Shown: positions 24,425-34,047 of the stretch, in pieces
How the letters are laid out: each line of letters starts with the position of its first letter
Numbering within the stretch: the first letter of the stretch is position 1
Source: Prolixibacteraceae bacterium
Lineage (GTDB): Bacteria > Bacteroidota > Bacteroidia > Bacteroidales > Prolixibacteraceae
Direction of reading: 5' to 3'
DNA length: 64,000 nt
Assembly: GCA_003457135.1 (NCBI GenBank)
Contig: DMSQ01000040.1
Coordinates: 1-64,000 of the forward strand
Position numbers and translations under genes: made by a program
Notes under the pieces: model-generated
What the model saw: the letters and a program-made list of their open reading frames with translations, nothing else
What the model was told of the DNA's origin: nothing
The model's database searches: none

Positions 24425-25384
24425 ATGAAACGGATCAATAATTTGTACGAGAAAATTTACAGCATCGAAAACCTCCAGTTGGCTGATACGATTGCCCGGA
24501 AAGGTAAATCGAAACAACCTGGAGTAATCGAGCATGACCGGAATCGGGAAGAAAACATTCAAAAGCTTCATGAAATGCTGAAGGAGAAAACTTATCAAAC
24601 GTCTGAATATACCACGTTCACCATCTTTGAACCTAAAGAGCGGCTGATCTTCCGGTTGCCTTATTTTCCTGACCGGATCACCCATCACGCTGTGATGAAC
24701 GTCCTTGAGCCGATTTTTGTCTCAACATTTACTGCCGATACTTACAGTTGCATCAAAGGCAAAGGCATCCACGCTGCGGCCAATGCGGTGAAACGTGCCC
24801 TGAAAGATGTTGACAATACCCAATACTGCCTGAAGCTGGACATCACCAAGTTTTACCCGAATGTTGATCATGAAATACTCAAGCAGCTGCTCCGTCGAAA
24901 AATAAAGGATAATGACCTACTGTGGCTTCTCAATGAGATTATTGATTCAACCGATGGCCTTCCGATCGGAAATTACCTGAGCCAGTATTTTGCCAATTTT
25001 TACCTGAGCTATTTTGATCACTGGATGAAGGAAAATAGACAGGTGAGATACTATTTCCGCTATGCCGATGATCTTGTAATCCTTTCAAGCAGCAAGCATT
25101 ATTTACATCAATTACTTGCTGAAATCAGGACTTATCTGAATGACCGGCTGAAGCTTACCGTCAAAGGTAACTATCAAATATTCCCGGTCGATGAACGGGG
25201 AATTGATTTTGTCGGTTATGTCTTCCGTCACACTCATACGCTGCTCCGGAAGAGCATCAAGAAAAACTTTGCACGGATGATGGTCCGTAACCGGAACGCC
25301 AAATCAATTGCATCATACAATGGATGGGCATCGCACTGCGACAGTAAAAACCTTCTGAAAAAATTGCTCCATGAACACGTTTAG
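24425..25384 (+). CDS. DGR reverse transcriptase
   Basis: This 319-residue enzyme starts at 24425 (MKRINNLYEKIYSIENLQLA); the 38 codons upstream in frame are encoded by the palindrome and an interspersed repeat. Motifs, in residues: LDITKFYPNVDH (138-149, first catalytic Asp), GLPIGNYLSQYFA (178-190) and FRYADD (211-216, catalytic YADD). The IGNxxSQ form of motif 4 is the hallmark of DGR enzymes. GIDFVGYVFR begins the thumb. The enzyme copies template RNA with adenine-specific errors; the cDNA replaces the VRs of targets A and B. Confidence 0.95.
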   Translation: MKRINNLYEKIYSIENLQLADTIARKGKSKQPGVIEHDRNREENIQKLHEMLKEKTYQTSEYTTFTIFEPKERLIFRLPYFPDRITHHAVMNVLEPIFVSTFTADTYSCIKGKGIHAAANAVKRALKDVDNTQYCLKLDITKFYPNVDHEILKQLLRRKIKDNDLLWLLNEIIDSTDGLPIGNYLSQYFANFYLSYFDHWMKENRQVRYYFRYADDLVILSSSKHYLHQLLAEIRTYLNDRLKLTVKGNYQIFPVDERGIDFVGYVFRHTHTLLRKSIKKNFARMMVRNRNAKSIASYNGWASHCDSKNLLKKLLHEHV

Positions 25385-25676
25385 CCAGTTCAATATCAAG
25401 GTCGAAAGCCAGGCTTTTGAAGGAGACAAGATTAAAATGTCGAAGATTATGAACCGTGAAATTGTGGTCCATCATTTCAGAATTGAAGACTCGAAAGTAT
25501 TTAAAGAGCGAGGATCAGGTAAATGTTTGTGTTTGCAAATATCATTTGATCAGCGAAAACATGTTGTTTTTACCGGATCAACCGGCTTGATTGAAGTGAT
25601 TCAGAAGATTCCGGAAACCGGATTCCCTTTTACCACCACAATAGTTGAAGAAAATGAGAGATACTTATTTACCTAA
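25371..25676 (+). CDS. Small protein overlapping the DGR reverse transcriptase
   Basis: The 101 residues start 14 bp inside the reverse transcriptase gene in another frame, so translation is probably coupled. It is beta-rich (IKMSKIMNREIVVHHFRIED, CLCLQISFDQRKHVVFTGST) and ends ENERYLFT. It does not look like Avd, the four-helix accessory protein of classical DGRs, nor like an HRDC accessory. It may be a substitute accessory or a nucleic-acid-binding partner; this is inference from overlap alone. Confidence 0.75.
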   Translation: MNTFSQFNIKVESQAFEGDKIKMSKIMNREIVVHHFRIEDSKVFKERGSGKCLCLQISFDQRKHVVFTGSTGLIEVIQKIPETGFPFTTTIVEENERYLFT

Positions 25677-25742
25677 TGCCCCCTCTCTCACCCAAACAAC
25701 AAATAGTAAATAGTAAATAACAAAATAGTAAATTTTAAAATC

Positions 25743-26756
25743 ATGTCAGCGACCAAAGAACATTACCACGATCAGATTGAAGCCGGACAACGCGGCAAAC
25801 TGCATAAAATCTCCTGGCTCAATATGCCAGGCTACAAACCCGAAACATGGAACCCGATTGTTGGTTGTAGCAAAGTATCGCCAGGATGCGACAATTGCTA
25901 TGCCGAACGAATGGCTGTACGTTTGGCTTCAATGCCCAATCAGTCAGTAAGCCTTGACTACAAATGCGTCCTGTTTCCAGATCAAAATAACAAACAAACT
26001 TCATGGAACGGCCATACGATTTTTCGTCAGGAGCAGCTTCTTATCCCCTTTAAATGGAAAACTCCACGCATGATCTTCGTATGCTCTATGGGCGACCTGT
26101 TTCACGAATCAGTTTCACACGAATTTAAAAAGTTGGTTTTTCAGGTTATCCACGACAAACCAACTCATATTTTCGTCGTTCTTACCAAACGTCCCGAAAG
26201 CATGGCGAAGTTTTTCTCCTGGCTTAAGAATAGTAATGTTGCCGCCAATTTTCCAAACCTATGGCTCGGAGTTACCGCCGAAAATCAGGAGGAAGCCAAT
26301 AAACGAATCCCAATCTTACTCCAGATACCTGCCGCCAAACGGTTTGTGAGCATTGAGCCGATGCTGGGGCCGGTGGATTTAGCCTGGATTGCAGATAGTT
26401 CAATTCATGCTATTGATTCGCTTGATAATAATTCAATTACGCACGATAATAATGTCATTGAAAAAGGACTCGATTGGGTAATCTGTGGAGGTGAATCGGG
26501 ACCCAAGGCCCGGCCCATGCACCCCGATTGGGTTAGAACGATCCGAGATCAATGCCAGAAAGCCGGAGTGCCGTTTTTCTTTAAGCAGTGGGGGGAATGG
26601 GTATCGGCCAATATAGGAGATGTAAAAAAATATCCGCTTTCGATTTTAAAAGGCATAACTGATCATCGTATGGTTTATGCTAAAGTTGGCCGCAAAGCTG
26701 CCGGTGATCTGCTTGATGGGAAGGAATGGCACGAATGGCCGAAAAGCCTCCCCTAA
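25743..26756 (+). CDS. Phage Gp37/Gp68-family protein (DUF5131)
   Basis: This 337-residue protein opens with WNPIVGCSKVSPGCDNCYAE, the cysteine cluster of the Gp37/Gp68 family, followed by a TIM-barrel-like order of strands (VLFPDQNNK, IFVCSMGDLFHESV, HIFVVLTKRPESM, LWLGVTAENQEEA, KRFVSIEPMLGPV, WVICGGESGPKARP). The cysteines suggest an iron-sulfur or radical-SAM-like site. The reaction is unknown to me. It is common in phages. It is followed by a GC-rich interspersed repeat. Confidence 0.88.
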   Translation: MSATKEHYHDQIEAGQRGKLHKISWLNMPGYKPETWNPIVGCSKVSPGCDNCYAERMAVRLASMPNQSVSLDYKCVLFPDQNNKQTSWNGHTIFRQEQLLIPFKWKTPRMIFVCSMGDLFHESVSHEFKKLVFQVIHDKPTHIFVVLTKRPESMAKFFSWLKNSNVAANFPNLWLGVTAENQEEANKRIPILLQIPAAKRFVSIEPMLGPVDLAWIADSSIHAIDSLDNNSITHDNNVIEKGLDWVICGGESGPKARPMHPDWVRTIRDQCQKAGVPFFFKQWGEWVSANIGDVKKYPLSILKGITDHRMVYAKVGRKAAGDLLDGKEWHEWPKSLP

Positions 26757-26798
26757 CCCCTCCCTGCCTACCGGACAGGCAGGCAAACGGAGGGGGTG
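26747..26798. repeat. GC-rich interspersed palindromic repeat
   Basis: A CCCCTAACCCCTCCCTGCC segment pairs in part with a following GGCAGG...GGAGGGGG segment. It is one of several related repeats (26865, 44063, 55927, 56071, 63733) scattered through the prophage. Confidence 0.6.
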
Positions 26799-26820
26799 TC
26801 GCATTGAATAAAATAAATCT

Positions 26821-27573
26821 ATGATCATGCAAAAAACAAAAATGTTAAACGAAGCGGTTCCGGCTCCCTCCCCGTTTGGGGAGGGTTGGGGTGGGGCTTC
26901 AAAACCAATCATCTACAGTACCCCAATGGTGCAGGCAAATCTGGAAGGCCGGAAAACCCTGACCAGGAGAATTGTAAAACCACAACCCAAAGAGCCATTT
27001 ATTTTTGATAAAAATTCAAATTCAATTATTGAAAGCCCAGGCTATTGCGTTGAACCCATAGAATGCCCTTACGGTCAACCGGGTGATGTGCTTTGGGTGC
27101 GGGAAAAATTCGCCTGCACATTGGGCAAGTATGAGCCGGAAACAACTTACAGCTATTTTGCCGACAGTTTTCACTGGAGTTTTTACCCGAACGATGATAT
27201 GAAAGGCGAAACCGCCTGTCAGTGGCACGACGAAGCTTTGGCCAAAGAAGTGAAATGGAAGTCGCCCCGGTTTATGCCCAAATCCGCCGCCCGAATTTGG
27301 TTACAGATTGAAGAAATAAAGGTGGAACGGTTGCAGGATGTTACGGAGAAAGACGCGATTGCTGAAGGTGTAACAAGATTTTTTACGATCAACTGGAGGT
27401 TTAAAAATTATAATAATCCAGACGATAAATCCGGTTTTCTCCAGGCTATCACTTCCTTTCAATCTCTGTGGGGTAAAATTAACGGACCCGAAAGCTGGGA
27501 GCAAAACCCGTGGGTTTGGGTGGTGAAAGTTAAAGTGTTGTCAACCACCGGCAGGCCGCAATCAATCCTTTAA
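26821..27573 (+). CDS. Phage ASCH-domain-like protein
   Basis: This 250-residue protein contains the start signature PIIYSTPMVQANLEGRKTLT followed by RRIVKPQP, then GQPGDVLWVREKF, SPRFMPKSAARIWLQIEEI, and VERLQDVTEKDAIAEG. This order is that of ASCH/PUA-like phage proteins thought to bind RNA or modified bases. The first 30 or so codons include a read-through GC-rich repeat (PAPSPFGEGWGGASKP), so the ancestral start was probably nearer residue 30. Confidence 0.8.
   Translation: MIMQKTKMLNEAVPAPSPFGEGWGGASKPIIYSTPMVQANLEGRKTLTRRIVKPQPKEPFIFDKNSNSIIESPGYCVEPIECPYGQPGDVLWVREKFACTLGKYEPETTYSYFADSFHWSFYPNDDMKGETACQWHDEALAKEVKWKSPRFMPKSAARIWLQIEEIKVERLQDVTEKDAIAEGVTRFFTINWRFKNYNNPDDKSGFLQAITSFQSLWGKINGPESWEQNPWVWVVKVKVLSTTGRPQSIL
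26865..26899. repeat. GC-rich interspersed repeat read in frame
   Basis: CTCCCTCCCCG and the facing GGGGAGGG form a stem. The segment sits inside the 5' end of the ASCH-like gene and encodes PSPFGEGWGG. Similar insertions occur in two other phage genes. Confidence 0.65.
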
Positions 27574-27600
27574 TAATTCAATCCTTCAATCCATCGATTT

Positions 27601-28338
27601 ATGACCCAAACCAAATTTGAAATCGGAGCCGAATTCCAAACACCTGCAGCAGTTGCCGAATACATGTGTAGTTTGATTCCAAAAGAAACCGTAACCATAT
27701 TGGAGCCAACTCCCGGTGAAGGAAATATCCTGAAATTTTTGGAAGATTTTCAGGTAACCGCTCCCGATAATTTTTTCACGCTGGATCCATCGCGATATGA
27801 TTGTATCATCATGAACCCGCCTTTCTCGATGAAGTATGCGTTTAGAGTCCCGGAAGACCTTAATTTGAAAGGATTACGACTTGGATACTATATCCTTCAG
27901 GAGTGTATGAAAATGTCGGATCGCATTATTGCCCTGATGCCATTATTCACCATTTCCGATTCAGACGTTCGACTCCGGTACCTGAAAACATTTGGGTTGA
28001 AATCGATCACCATTTTGCCCAGGAAGACTTTTAAATATGTACGGATCCAGACGGCAGTTTTTGAGTTGGTAAAAGGATGGGAAAAAGAAACCCTGTTTAA
28101 GGCTTTTGAATTAATGCCGCCAGTTAAAAGCCTCGAAACTTATGATCGCAAGTATTACCTGAACCGAAAAATAAAAGCAGCAGGCTTTAAATTGGAGCTG
28201 GAGCAAACAAGCAAAACGATTGAGGTAACTCCCGAAATGGCTGGTTCGATGAACTCACCAACAATGGCAAAGGGAATGAAAGCACTGGAGGAGTTAAGCA
28301 GGGATTACAATTACGGAGTGCAATACACACTATTATAA
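27601..28338 (+). CDS. N6-adenine-type DNA methyltransferase
   Basis: This 245-residue protein has FQTPAAVAEYMCSLI, motif I (ILEPTPGEGNIL) for S-adenosylmethionine, and motif IV (CIIMNPPFSM), the NPPF catalytic box of N6-adenine or N4-cytosine methylases. No target-recognition domain is obvious, and no endonuclease partner is adjacent. A role in protecting phage DNA or regulating its expression is likely. Confidence 0.82.
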   Translation: MTQTKFEIGAEFQTPAAVAEYMCSLIPKETVTILEPTPGEGNILKFLEDFQVTAPDNFFTLDPSRYDCIIMNPPFSMKYAFRVPEDLNLKGLRLGYYILQECMKMSDRIIALMPLFTISDSDVRLRYLKTFGLKSITILPRKTFKYVRIQTAVFELVKGWEKETLFKAFELMPPVKSLETYDRKYYLNRKIKAAGFKLELEQTSKTIEVTPEMAGSMNSPTMAKGMKALEELSRDYNYGVQYTLL

Positions 28339-28351
28339 TTAGAGATATAAA

Positions 28352-28684
28352 ATGACCGAACCCAAACGCATTGAAGCACAAATCCCCGATACCGCAACGT
28401 TTTTTCTGGCATTTCCAGCGCCACAAAAAGACCTGATTGATATTGCCGAGAATCCCACTGAAATGGTGATTGTTGACGGTAAAAACGAAACAAAGGTGAT
28501 ACGTGGCGATTTTTTCAGATACCCACTCGGCACAATGAGCAACCTGATTTGTGAGATTACTTACGGCCACGATGCCGCATGGACCAGCCGCCACCTGAAA
28601 CAAAAATACCCTTATCTGGAGGAGGATAGCATGATTGCTTTTTTTCTGTTTAAAAAGGTGAAAACTACGGATAACAAGGATTAA
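28352..28684 (+). CDS. Hypothetical phage protein
   Basis: The 110 residues are unrecognised: PDTATFFLAFPAPQKDLIDI then VIVDGKNETKVIRGDFFRYP. It begins 14 bp after the methylase and probably shares its transcript. Confidence 0.55.
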   Translation: MTEPKRIEAQIPDTATFFLAFPAPQKDLIDIAENPTEMVIVDGKNETKVIRGDFFRYPLGTMSNLICEITYGHDAAWTSRHLKQKYPYLEEDSMIAFFLFKKVKTTDNKD

Positions 28685-28696
28685 CACTATAAGAAA

Positions 28697-29419
28697 ATGA
28701 ACCAGATTAATTGGGTAATTCTTAGCCATACAAATGGGTTTAGAGAACGGCATTTTACGCATGAGCCCTATTTTGAATGCAATTCAGATAGTTTATCAAT
28801 CGGGATATTGACATTTTACTTTTTAAGTATTCCATTCGAAATACGTGAAATGCAGTTCTCAACATACTTAAAACAATACCTATTTACTAAAAAAGGCAAT
28901 ACCATTAACGGAATTCAATATAGGTTCGAAAAATGGTTACTTAATGTTTTTAGTCGCATGTTTTATGTTATTTCCGGTTTAGAAGTAAAACCCATACTTC
29001 AGCTTAATATAGCAACTGGAGAAGTGATTGAATCAGGCTTAACGGCTTTTCAATGTTGGGAAAAAGGCAAAGAAACTACCAGACAGAATAAATCTAAAAT
29101 AGACACTATAAACTGTTTTTGGGGAACCGAATTGGCAATTAGGACTTGTGAAATATGTGGTTCCAGACAGCCTGTATTTATACTCTGTAAAACAACAACA
29201 ATTTGCTTTGAATGCTACATTGGCAATTCAAAATCAGATAGCTTCAGGGAAACAATTAAAAAAATGTATGATGCTAGAGGGAATAAAATCAAGATATATA
29301 CCAAATATATTACGCCAAGAAGAAATGTTGTTTTTTTTGACAGGGATTGTAATCGAATGATTTATATGTCAGGAATAACAGAAATTCCAATGTCAACAGA
29401 ATATTTATACAGGCTATAA
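28697..29419 (+). CDS. Hypothetical phage protein with zinc ribbon
   Basis: This 240-residue protein has a CEICGSRQPVFILC...CFEC set of cysteines near residue 150, consistent with a zinc ribbon. The coding sequence is richer in A and T than its neighbours, which hints at a separate origin. No function can be assigned. Confidence 0.55.
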   Translation: MNQINWVILSHTNGFRERHFTHEPYFECNSDSLSIGILTFYFLSIPFEIREMQFSTYLKQYLFTKKGNTINGIQYRFEKWLLNVFSRMFYVISGLEVKPILQLNIATGEVIESGLTAFQCWEKGKETTRQNKSKIDTINCFWGTELAIRTCEICGSRQPVFILCKTTTICFECYIGNSKSDSFRETIKKMYDARGNKIKIYTKYITPRRNVVFFDRDCNRMIYMSGITEIPMSTEYLYRL

Positions 29420-29477
29420 AAACAGTCAATTTTAAAAGTTAAACCAAATAACCCGTAACACACAATATCCAAACCGA

Positions 29478-32400
29478 ATGATTCCACAAGATACTATCCA
29501 GAAAGTACTGTCAGCCGCCAATATTACCGAAGTGGTTTCCGAATTTGTGAACCTGAAGAAGAAAGGCGTAAATTACCTTGGCGTATGCCCTTTTCATAAC
29601 GAGAAAACCCCGTCAATGATCGTCAGCCCGGCCAAGGGTATTTTTAAATGCTTTGGCTGCGGAAAGGCAGGTAATGCCATCAGCTTTGTGATGGAGCATG
29701 AAGTTATGACTTATCCGGAAGCGATTGAATACGTGGCTAAAAAATACCATGTCGAGATTCCGAAGGTTGAAATGACCGCTGATGAACTTCAGCAGCGGAG
29801 TGAGCGCGATACGATGTTCCTGATGAACCGTGTAGCAGCCACATTTTACGCCGACAACCTGAAAAACCACGGACAGGCTATCAATTATTTGAAAGATCGC
29901 GATTTTGACCGGATGGATCTGGCAAAATTTGAATTGGGAAGTATTGCCACTGCCTGGGGCGGATTACTGGAATACATGAGTTCGCTGGGATATAATCCGC
30001 AGCAATTGCATAAAGCCGGTTTATTAAGCAAAAGCGATAACGGTAAATACTTCGACCGCTTCCGCGATCGGGTGATATTCCCGTATTTCGATCTGATGGG
30101 GCATGTGGTTGGCTTTACCGGACGTATACTCGACCCGAATCCGGGTAAAAACGACTCCAAATACCTTAATTCTCCGGAAACTGAATTGTTCCATAAGGGC
30201 CGGTTATTGTACGGTTTGTTTCAGGCCAAAGCGGCCATCGTAAAAGAGGGCAAGGCATACCTGGTTGAAGGCAATACCGATGTGATCCGCTTTCATAAAC
30301 AAGGACTGACCAATACTATTTGCACTTCGGGAACCGCTTTAACGGTTGAACATGCCCGGCTGATCCGCCGGTTTACCAGTAACCTGACTATCCTGTTCGA
30401 TGGCGACGGCGCAGGCTTGAAAGCAGCAGTGAAAGGCATCGATATCTGTATTGCCGAAGGGCTGAATGTGTATGTGGCACTATTGCCAACAGGTGAAGAT
30501 CCCGACACGTTTGCCAAAGGAAAAAGCCGCGACGAACTGTACCGTTGGATTGAAGATAATGAGAAAGATTTTATTTTGCTGATGTGCGATTTGGCCGCAA
30601 AAGACATTGAGCAAAAACCTGCCGAAAAAGGAAAGCTGATCAATGAGTTACTGGATACTGTTAAGAAAGTTCCTGATCTGGTTACCCGTGAAACTTACTT
30701 TTCGGAAGTTGCCAACAAATTCGGTATCGACCGCAAAAAGGTAGAAGCCGGAATTTTCAAGGAAGAAAAGGCTGACGAACTATTCGGAATGATTGTGAAC
30801 GAAACAGCCATCCGCGAAAAAGACCAGGTATTTATCTACACTTCAAAAGAAACCGCTTTTGCCAATACCGGATCGGATCTTGAAACAAATTCGATTGTTA
30901 TCTCCGGATTATTGACCGCCGTACAGATTGGAAAACTTTCAGGTATAACTAAGAATTTAGTTTTTGCCGAAGAGTTTGACTACGAACATTCTGCATCAAT
31001 TCGCGCAGGCTCAGGAGTATCTCCGGAAGAACTTATTAAAATTCAACGGCAGGTCAAGCAAATGAAGTTTCTGGCCGAGAACGGATTTGCAGTTTCGTTA
31101 AATTGTGGCGACCGGTATGGAAATGATCAGGAATACGTGTCGTTCTCTACCTTTTATTTTGACTATCTGGCCGAAAGTGTGAAAGCTTATGATCCGGATT
31201 CGAAGAAAGAAGCTGTTGAAACGGCTGCCGAATTCCTGAGTAAGCTGGACAATACAACGATATCGATTAAGACTGCCGAAATTGCCAAGCGTTTCGGTCT
31301 TTCGAAAGCCGATTTTGCGCAAGTGCTGAAACCTTTCCTGAGCAAGGTAAAGAATAAGGTACAGCAGCGCAATGAGGAAATCATGATCGACGATGAGCAT
31401 TACGTTTTTTCGATTGAGAAACTACCCGATTACGTCGATCAGAAGTTCTTCAATAAATACAATCACTTTGCAGCCCAGAATAAAGACGGCAAAAAGATAT
31501 TCTATGTATTTGCTACCGAACATGGCACCCTGACCAAGGTTGGTAACTTCTACATGGAACCTCAGTTTCAGGTATTCTCCGACGATCCGCTGAAGAATAA
31601 ACGCATCTGCAAACTTAACCATGCCGATTTGCGCTCGTCGAAATACGTGGAGATCCCCAGCAACGAAATGATTGAATTTGGGGCATTCAAAAAGTTTCTA
31701 TTTCGTCAGGGTCCTTACCTGCTCCGGAATGCCAAAGTATTTCATTTGGATACCATTCTTGACTCGATTGCGCTTCAGTTCCCGGTAGCCTACGAACTAA
31801 CCATTTTCGGTCAGCAGAACGAAGATTTCTATGCCTTCAGTAATGCGGTATTTGCCGAAAACAAGATCAAATACATGGACGAACTTGGGCTCATCGAGCA
31901 CGGTGATACCACGTTTTATTCGCCATCCATATCGGTCATCTATAAGGACGTTCGAAAGGATGAAGATCAGTTTGCACTCGACCGTTTTTTTATTTACCGC
32001 GAAAACAAAAACGTCAATTTCAAGGACTGGGCTGCCCTGGTGCGCGAAGTATATAAATACAACGACAATGGATGCTGGACGGTTCTTATGGCTATTATGT
32101 GCGCCTTCCGGAGCGACATTTTCAAGATTGACCGGTTATTTACCACTCTGTTTTTTATCGGCCCTACAGAGTGCGGAAAATCGCAATTGGCACAATCGAT
32201 CCGTGCACTGTATATTCATCCCGATGCGCCGATGTTTAACCTAAACTCCGGAACCGATGCCGCATTCTTTACTATGCTCCAGCGTTACCGGGATGCTCCG
32301 GTCATCATGGAAGAATACAACGACCAGCAGATATCTGATATTAAGTTTCAGGGAATTAAAGCCAGTATTTACGACGGTGAAGGAAAAACCAAACGGCAAG

Positions 32401-33413
32401 GCGCCCAAGGAATGGCGCTTGATGTTAGCCAGGTGAATGCCGTTCCGATTTTGTTGGGGCAGGAAGCTCCGGAACGTGATGATGCATCACTTGGCAATAG
32501 AGCAGTTCTACTGAGTGTACAAAAAAGAGAATTGTGGAGCGATAACGAGATTGCCAATTTCCAACTCCTGAAACGCTGGGAGAAGGAAGGGCTTACAGAG
32601 ATACTGGTAGAAGTATTGAAATGCCGCACCATTGTTAGAGATCATTACCAGAACAAACTTCGCATTGTGCAAAAGGAACTTCGAAAAGATTTAATCGACG
32701 ATCATTCCGGATTTCAAAACCGCGTATTGAATACTATTTCACTGTTTCTGGCCATGGTGAAATTATTCGAAGAGCATATTCCCGGACTGGAATTACCATT
32801 CACTTACAAGGAGTTTTACCAGATTGCACGAAAGCAGCTGATCCACCAGAGCGAAAGCATTACCAGTTCGAACCGCTTGGCCGTGTTCTTCGATACGTTT
32901 GTACAACTCACCGAAGATACCCGCAATGGATTGATCCGTGGAAAGGAATACAAGATTGAATTGCTCGACGATATCACCATTCGCGAAGGGCAAAAGAACA
33001 GCAGTATCAAGACTTTTGAAGAAGGGCCAAAGAGAGTATTGTTTGTTCGTTTGGAAGTGATCCATCCCAAATACCGGGATAAGGTAGGTATACAGGAACA
33101 TTTGAAAATGAACAACCTCCAGAACTACCTGAAAGATCACCCAGCCTATCTGGGAGCGGTAAAGCATACCACATTCACATGGCAGAACGAAATACGCAAT
33201 CTGGCCGACGATGGAAGCGGTAGGGTAATTTCGACCATGTTCGAAGAATCGAAACGCACCAGCGCCATTGCGTTGGACTACGAGAAGCTGGGTATTGATT
33301 TGGGTAGTTCGAGCCAGATGGAGAGCGCGAAGCCACCATCGCCCGAACAACAGGCCGTCAGTTTGCAATTGCAGATGTATCCGAATGGAAAAGGAGATGG
33401 GTTGCCATACTGA
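29478..33413 (+). CDS. Primase-helicase fusion (DnaG-like with C-terminal ATPase)
   Basis: This 1,311-residue replication protein begins with a CHC2 zinc finger (C37, H40, C58, C61 in CPFH...CFGC), then a DnaG-type core (FLKDRDFD-like segment, VIFPYFDLMGHVVGFTGRIL) and a Toprim domain (YLVEGNTDVI near 260, ILFDGDGAG near 305). A C-terminal half carries a Walker A (FFIGPTECGKSQ near 890) and a candidate Walker B (VIMEEYND). It would prime and unwind phage DNA. At its 3' end the iteron-rich region follows. It is one of the longest genes here and intact. Confidence 0.87.
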   Translation: MIPQDTIQKVLSAANITEVVSEFVNLKKKGVNYLGVCPFHNEKTPSMIVSPAKGIFKCFGCGKAGNAISFVMEHEVMTYPEAIEYVAKKYHVEIPKVEMTADELQQRSERDTMFLMNRVAATFYADNLKNHGQAINYLKDRDFDRMDLAKFELGSIATAWGGLLEYMSSLGYNPQQLHKAGLLSKSDNGKYFDRFRDRVIFPYFDLMGHVVGFTGRILDPNPGKNDSKYLNSPETELFHKGRLLYGLFQAKAAIVKEGKAYLVEGNTDVIRFHKQGLTNTICTSGTALTVEHARLIRRFTSNLTILFDGDGAGLKAAVKGIDICIAEGLNVYVALLPTGEDPDTFAKGKSRDELYRWIEDNEKDFILLMCDLAAKDIEQKPAEKGKLINELLDTVKKVPDLVTRETYFSEVANKFGIDRKKVEAGIFKEEKADELFGMIVNETAIREKDQVFIYTSKETAFANTGSDLETNSIVISGLLTAVQIGKLSGITKNLVFAEEFDYEHSASIRAGSGVSPEELIKIQRQVKQMKFLAENGFAVSLNCGDRYGNDQEYVSFSTFYFDYLAESVKAYDPDSKKEAVETAAEFLSKLDNTTISIKTAEIAKRFGLSKADFAQVLKPFLSKVKNKVQQRNEEIMIDDEHYVFSIEKLPDYVDQKFFNKYNHFAAQNKDGKKIFYVFATEHGTLTKVGNFYMEPQFQVFSDDPLKNKRICKLNHADLRSSKYVEIPSNEMIEFGAFKKFLFRQGPYLLRNAKVFHLDTILDSIALQFPVAYELTIFGQQNEDFYAFSNAVFAENKIKYMDELGLIEHGDTTFYSPSISVIYKDVRKDEDQFALDRFFIYRENKNVNFKDWAALVREVYKYNDNGCWTVLMAIMCAFRSDIFKIDRLFTTLFFIGPTECGKSQLAQSIRALYIHPDAPMFNLNSGTDAAFFTMLQRYRDAPVIMEEYNDQQISDIKFQGIKASIYDGEGKTKRQGAQGMALDVSQVNAVPILLGQEAPERDDASLGNRAVLLSVQKRELWSDNEIANFQLLKRWEKEGLTEILVEVLKCRTIVRDHYQNKLRIVQKELRKDLIDDHSGFQNRVLNTISLFLAMVKLFEEHIPGLELPFTYKEFYQIARKQLIHQSESITSSNRLAVFFDTFVQLTEDTRNGLIRGKEYKIELLDDITIREGQKNSSIKTFEEGPKRVLFVRLEVIHPKYRDKVGIQEHLKMNNLQNYLKDHPAYLGAVKHTTFTWQNEIRNLADDGSGRVISTMFEESKRTSAIALDYEKLGIDLGSSSQMESAKPPSPEQQAVSLQLQMYPNGKGDGLPY

Positions 33414-34047
33414 AGCCGGACATTTCCATAATCAAGCAACGGTCACTTCGACAAGCTCAGTGCAAGGAAAAAAATAATAAAAAAAGCAACTGACAGTCAA
33501 AAGGGTGTTCCCGCGTTCCCGCGTTCCCGCACCCCGCGCCCCACGCTCTCAAAAAATTAGAGTAAAACGAATTTTCAAAACTCATGCCATTGAAAACCAG
33601 ACCGATAAAGGATAATAATAATGATAAAAAAACCAATAATCTCTCTATCTGTGTTGCGGGCACGCTGGGTCACGCTGGGTCACGCTCTAAAAATTACTAA
33701 AAATTGGGTCACGCTGGGTCACGGCGGGACGGACGTTTTTAGCCGTGCCCCAACTTTTAATAAAAATAAGGTGTTGAAAATTAATGTGTTAATCCGATGC
33801 GGATAGTCGCGGGAACGCGGGATAGAGAAAGGACAAAAAAAGACCTTCTGAAAAAAAAAATATTTTTTTTGCCCGAAAAACGATCAAAAACAGCAAATAA
33901 AACAATGTCAGCTTATTAATTTTTAATAATCAATAGATTTTTTGAATCGAATAATATTAAAAAATGTTCAAAAAATTAGAAAAGTGATAAAAAGTAACCC
34001 AAAAAACTATTTAACAATTTTGTAAAAAACAATAAAAAACTAATAAA
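33414..34047. other. Origin-like noncoding region with iterons
   Basis: There is no convincing gene. The stretch holds three exact tandem GTTCCCGC units (33507-33530), two tandem clusters of GGGTCACGCT-type units (33661-33686 and 33705-33727), an inverted copy of the first repeat (GCGGGAACGCGGGA, 33809-33822), and a strongly A+T-rich tail (33840-34047). Iterons plus an AT-rich stretch next to the replication gene suggest a replication origin. An interspersed CTTCGACAAGCTCAGTG repeat lies at 33446. Confidence 0.5.

Noticed and set aside
24190..24441. Open frame across TR1 as a third DGR target
   Set aside because: The frame covers the template and a palindrome, lacks the KTFEDAC module and the conserved tail, and ends in repeat-derived sequence.
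33621..33806. 61-residue open frame in the origin-like region
   Set aside because: The frame simply reads the tandem GGGTCACGCT repeats (repeated WVTLGH) and has no protein-like remainder.
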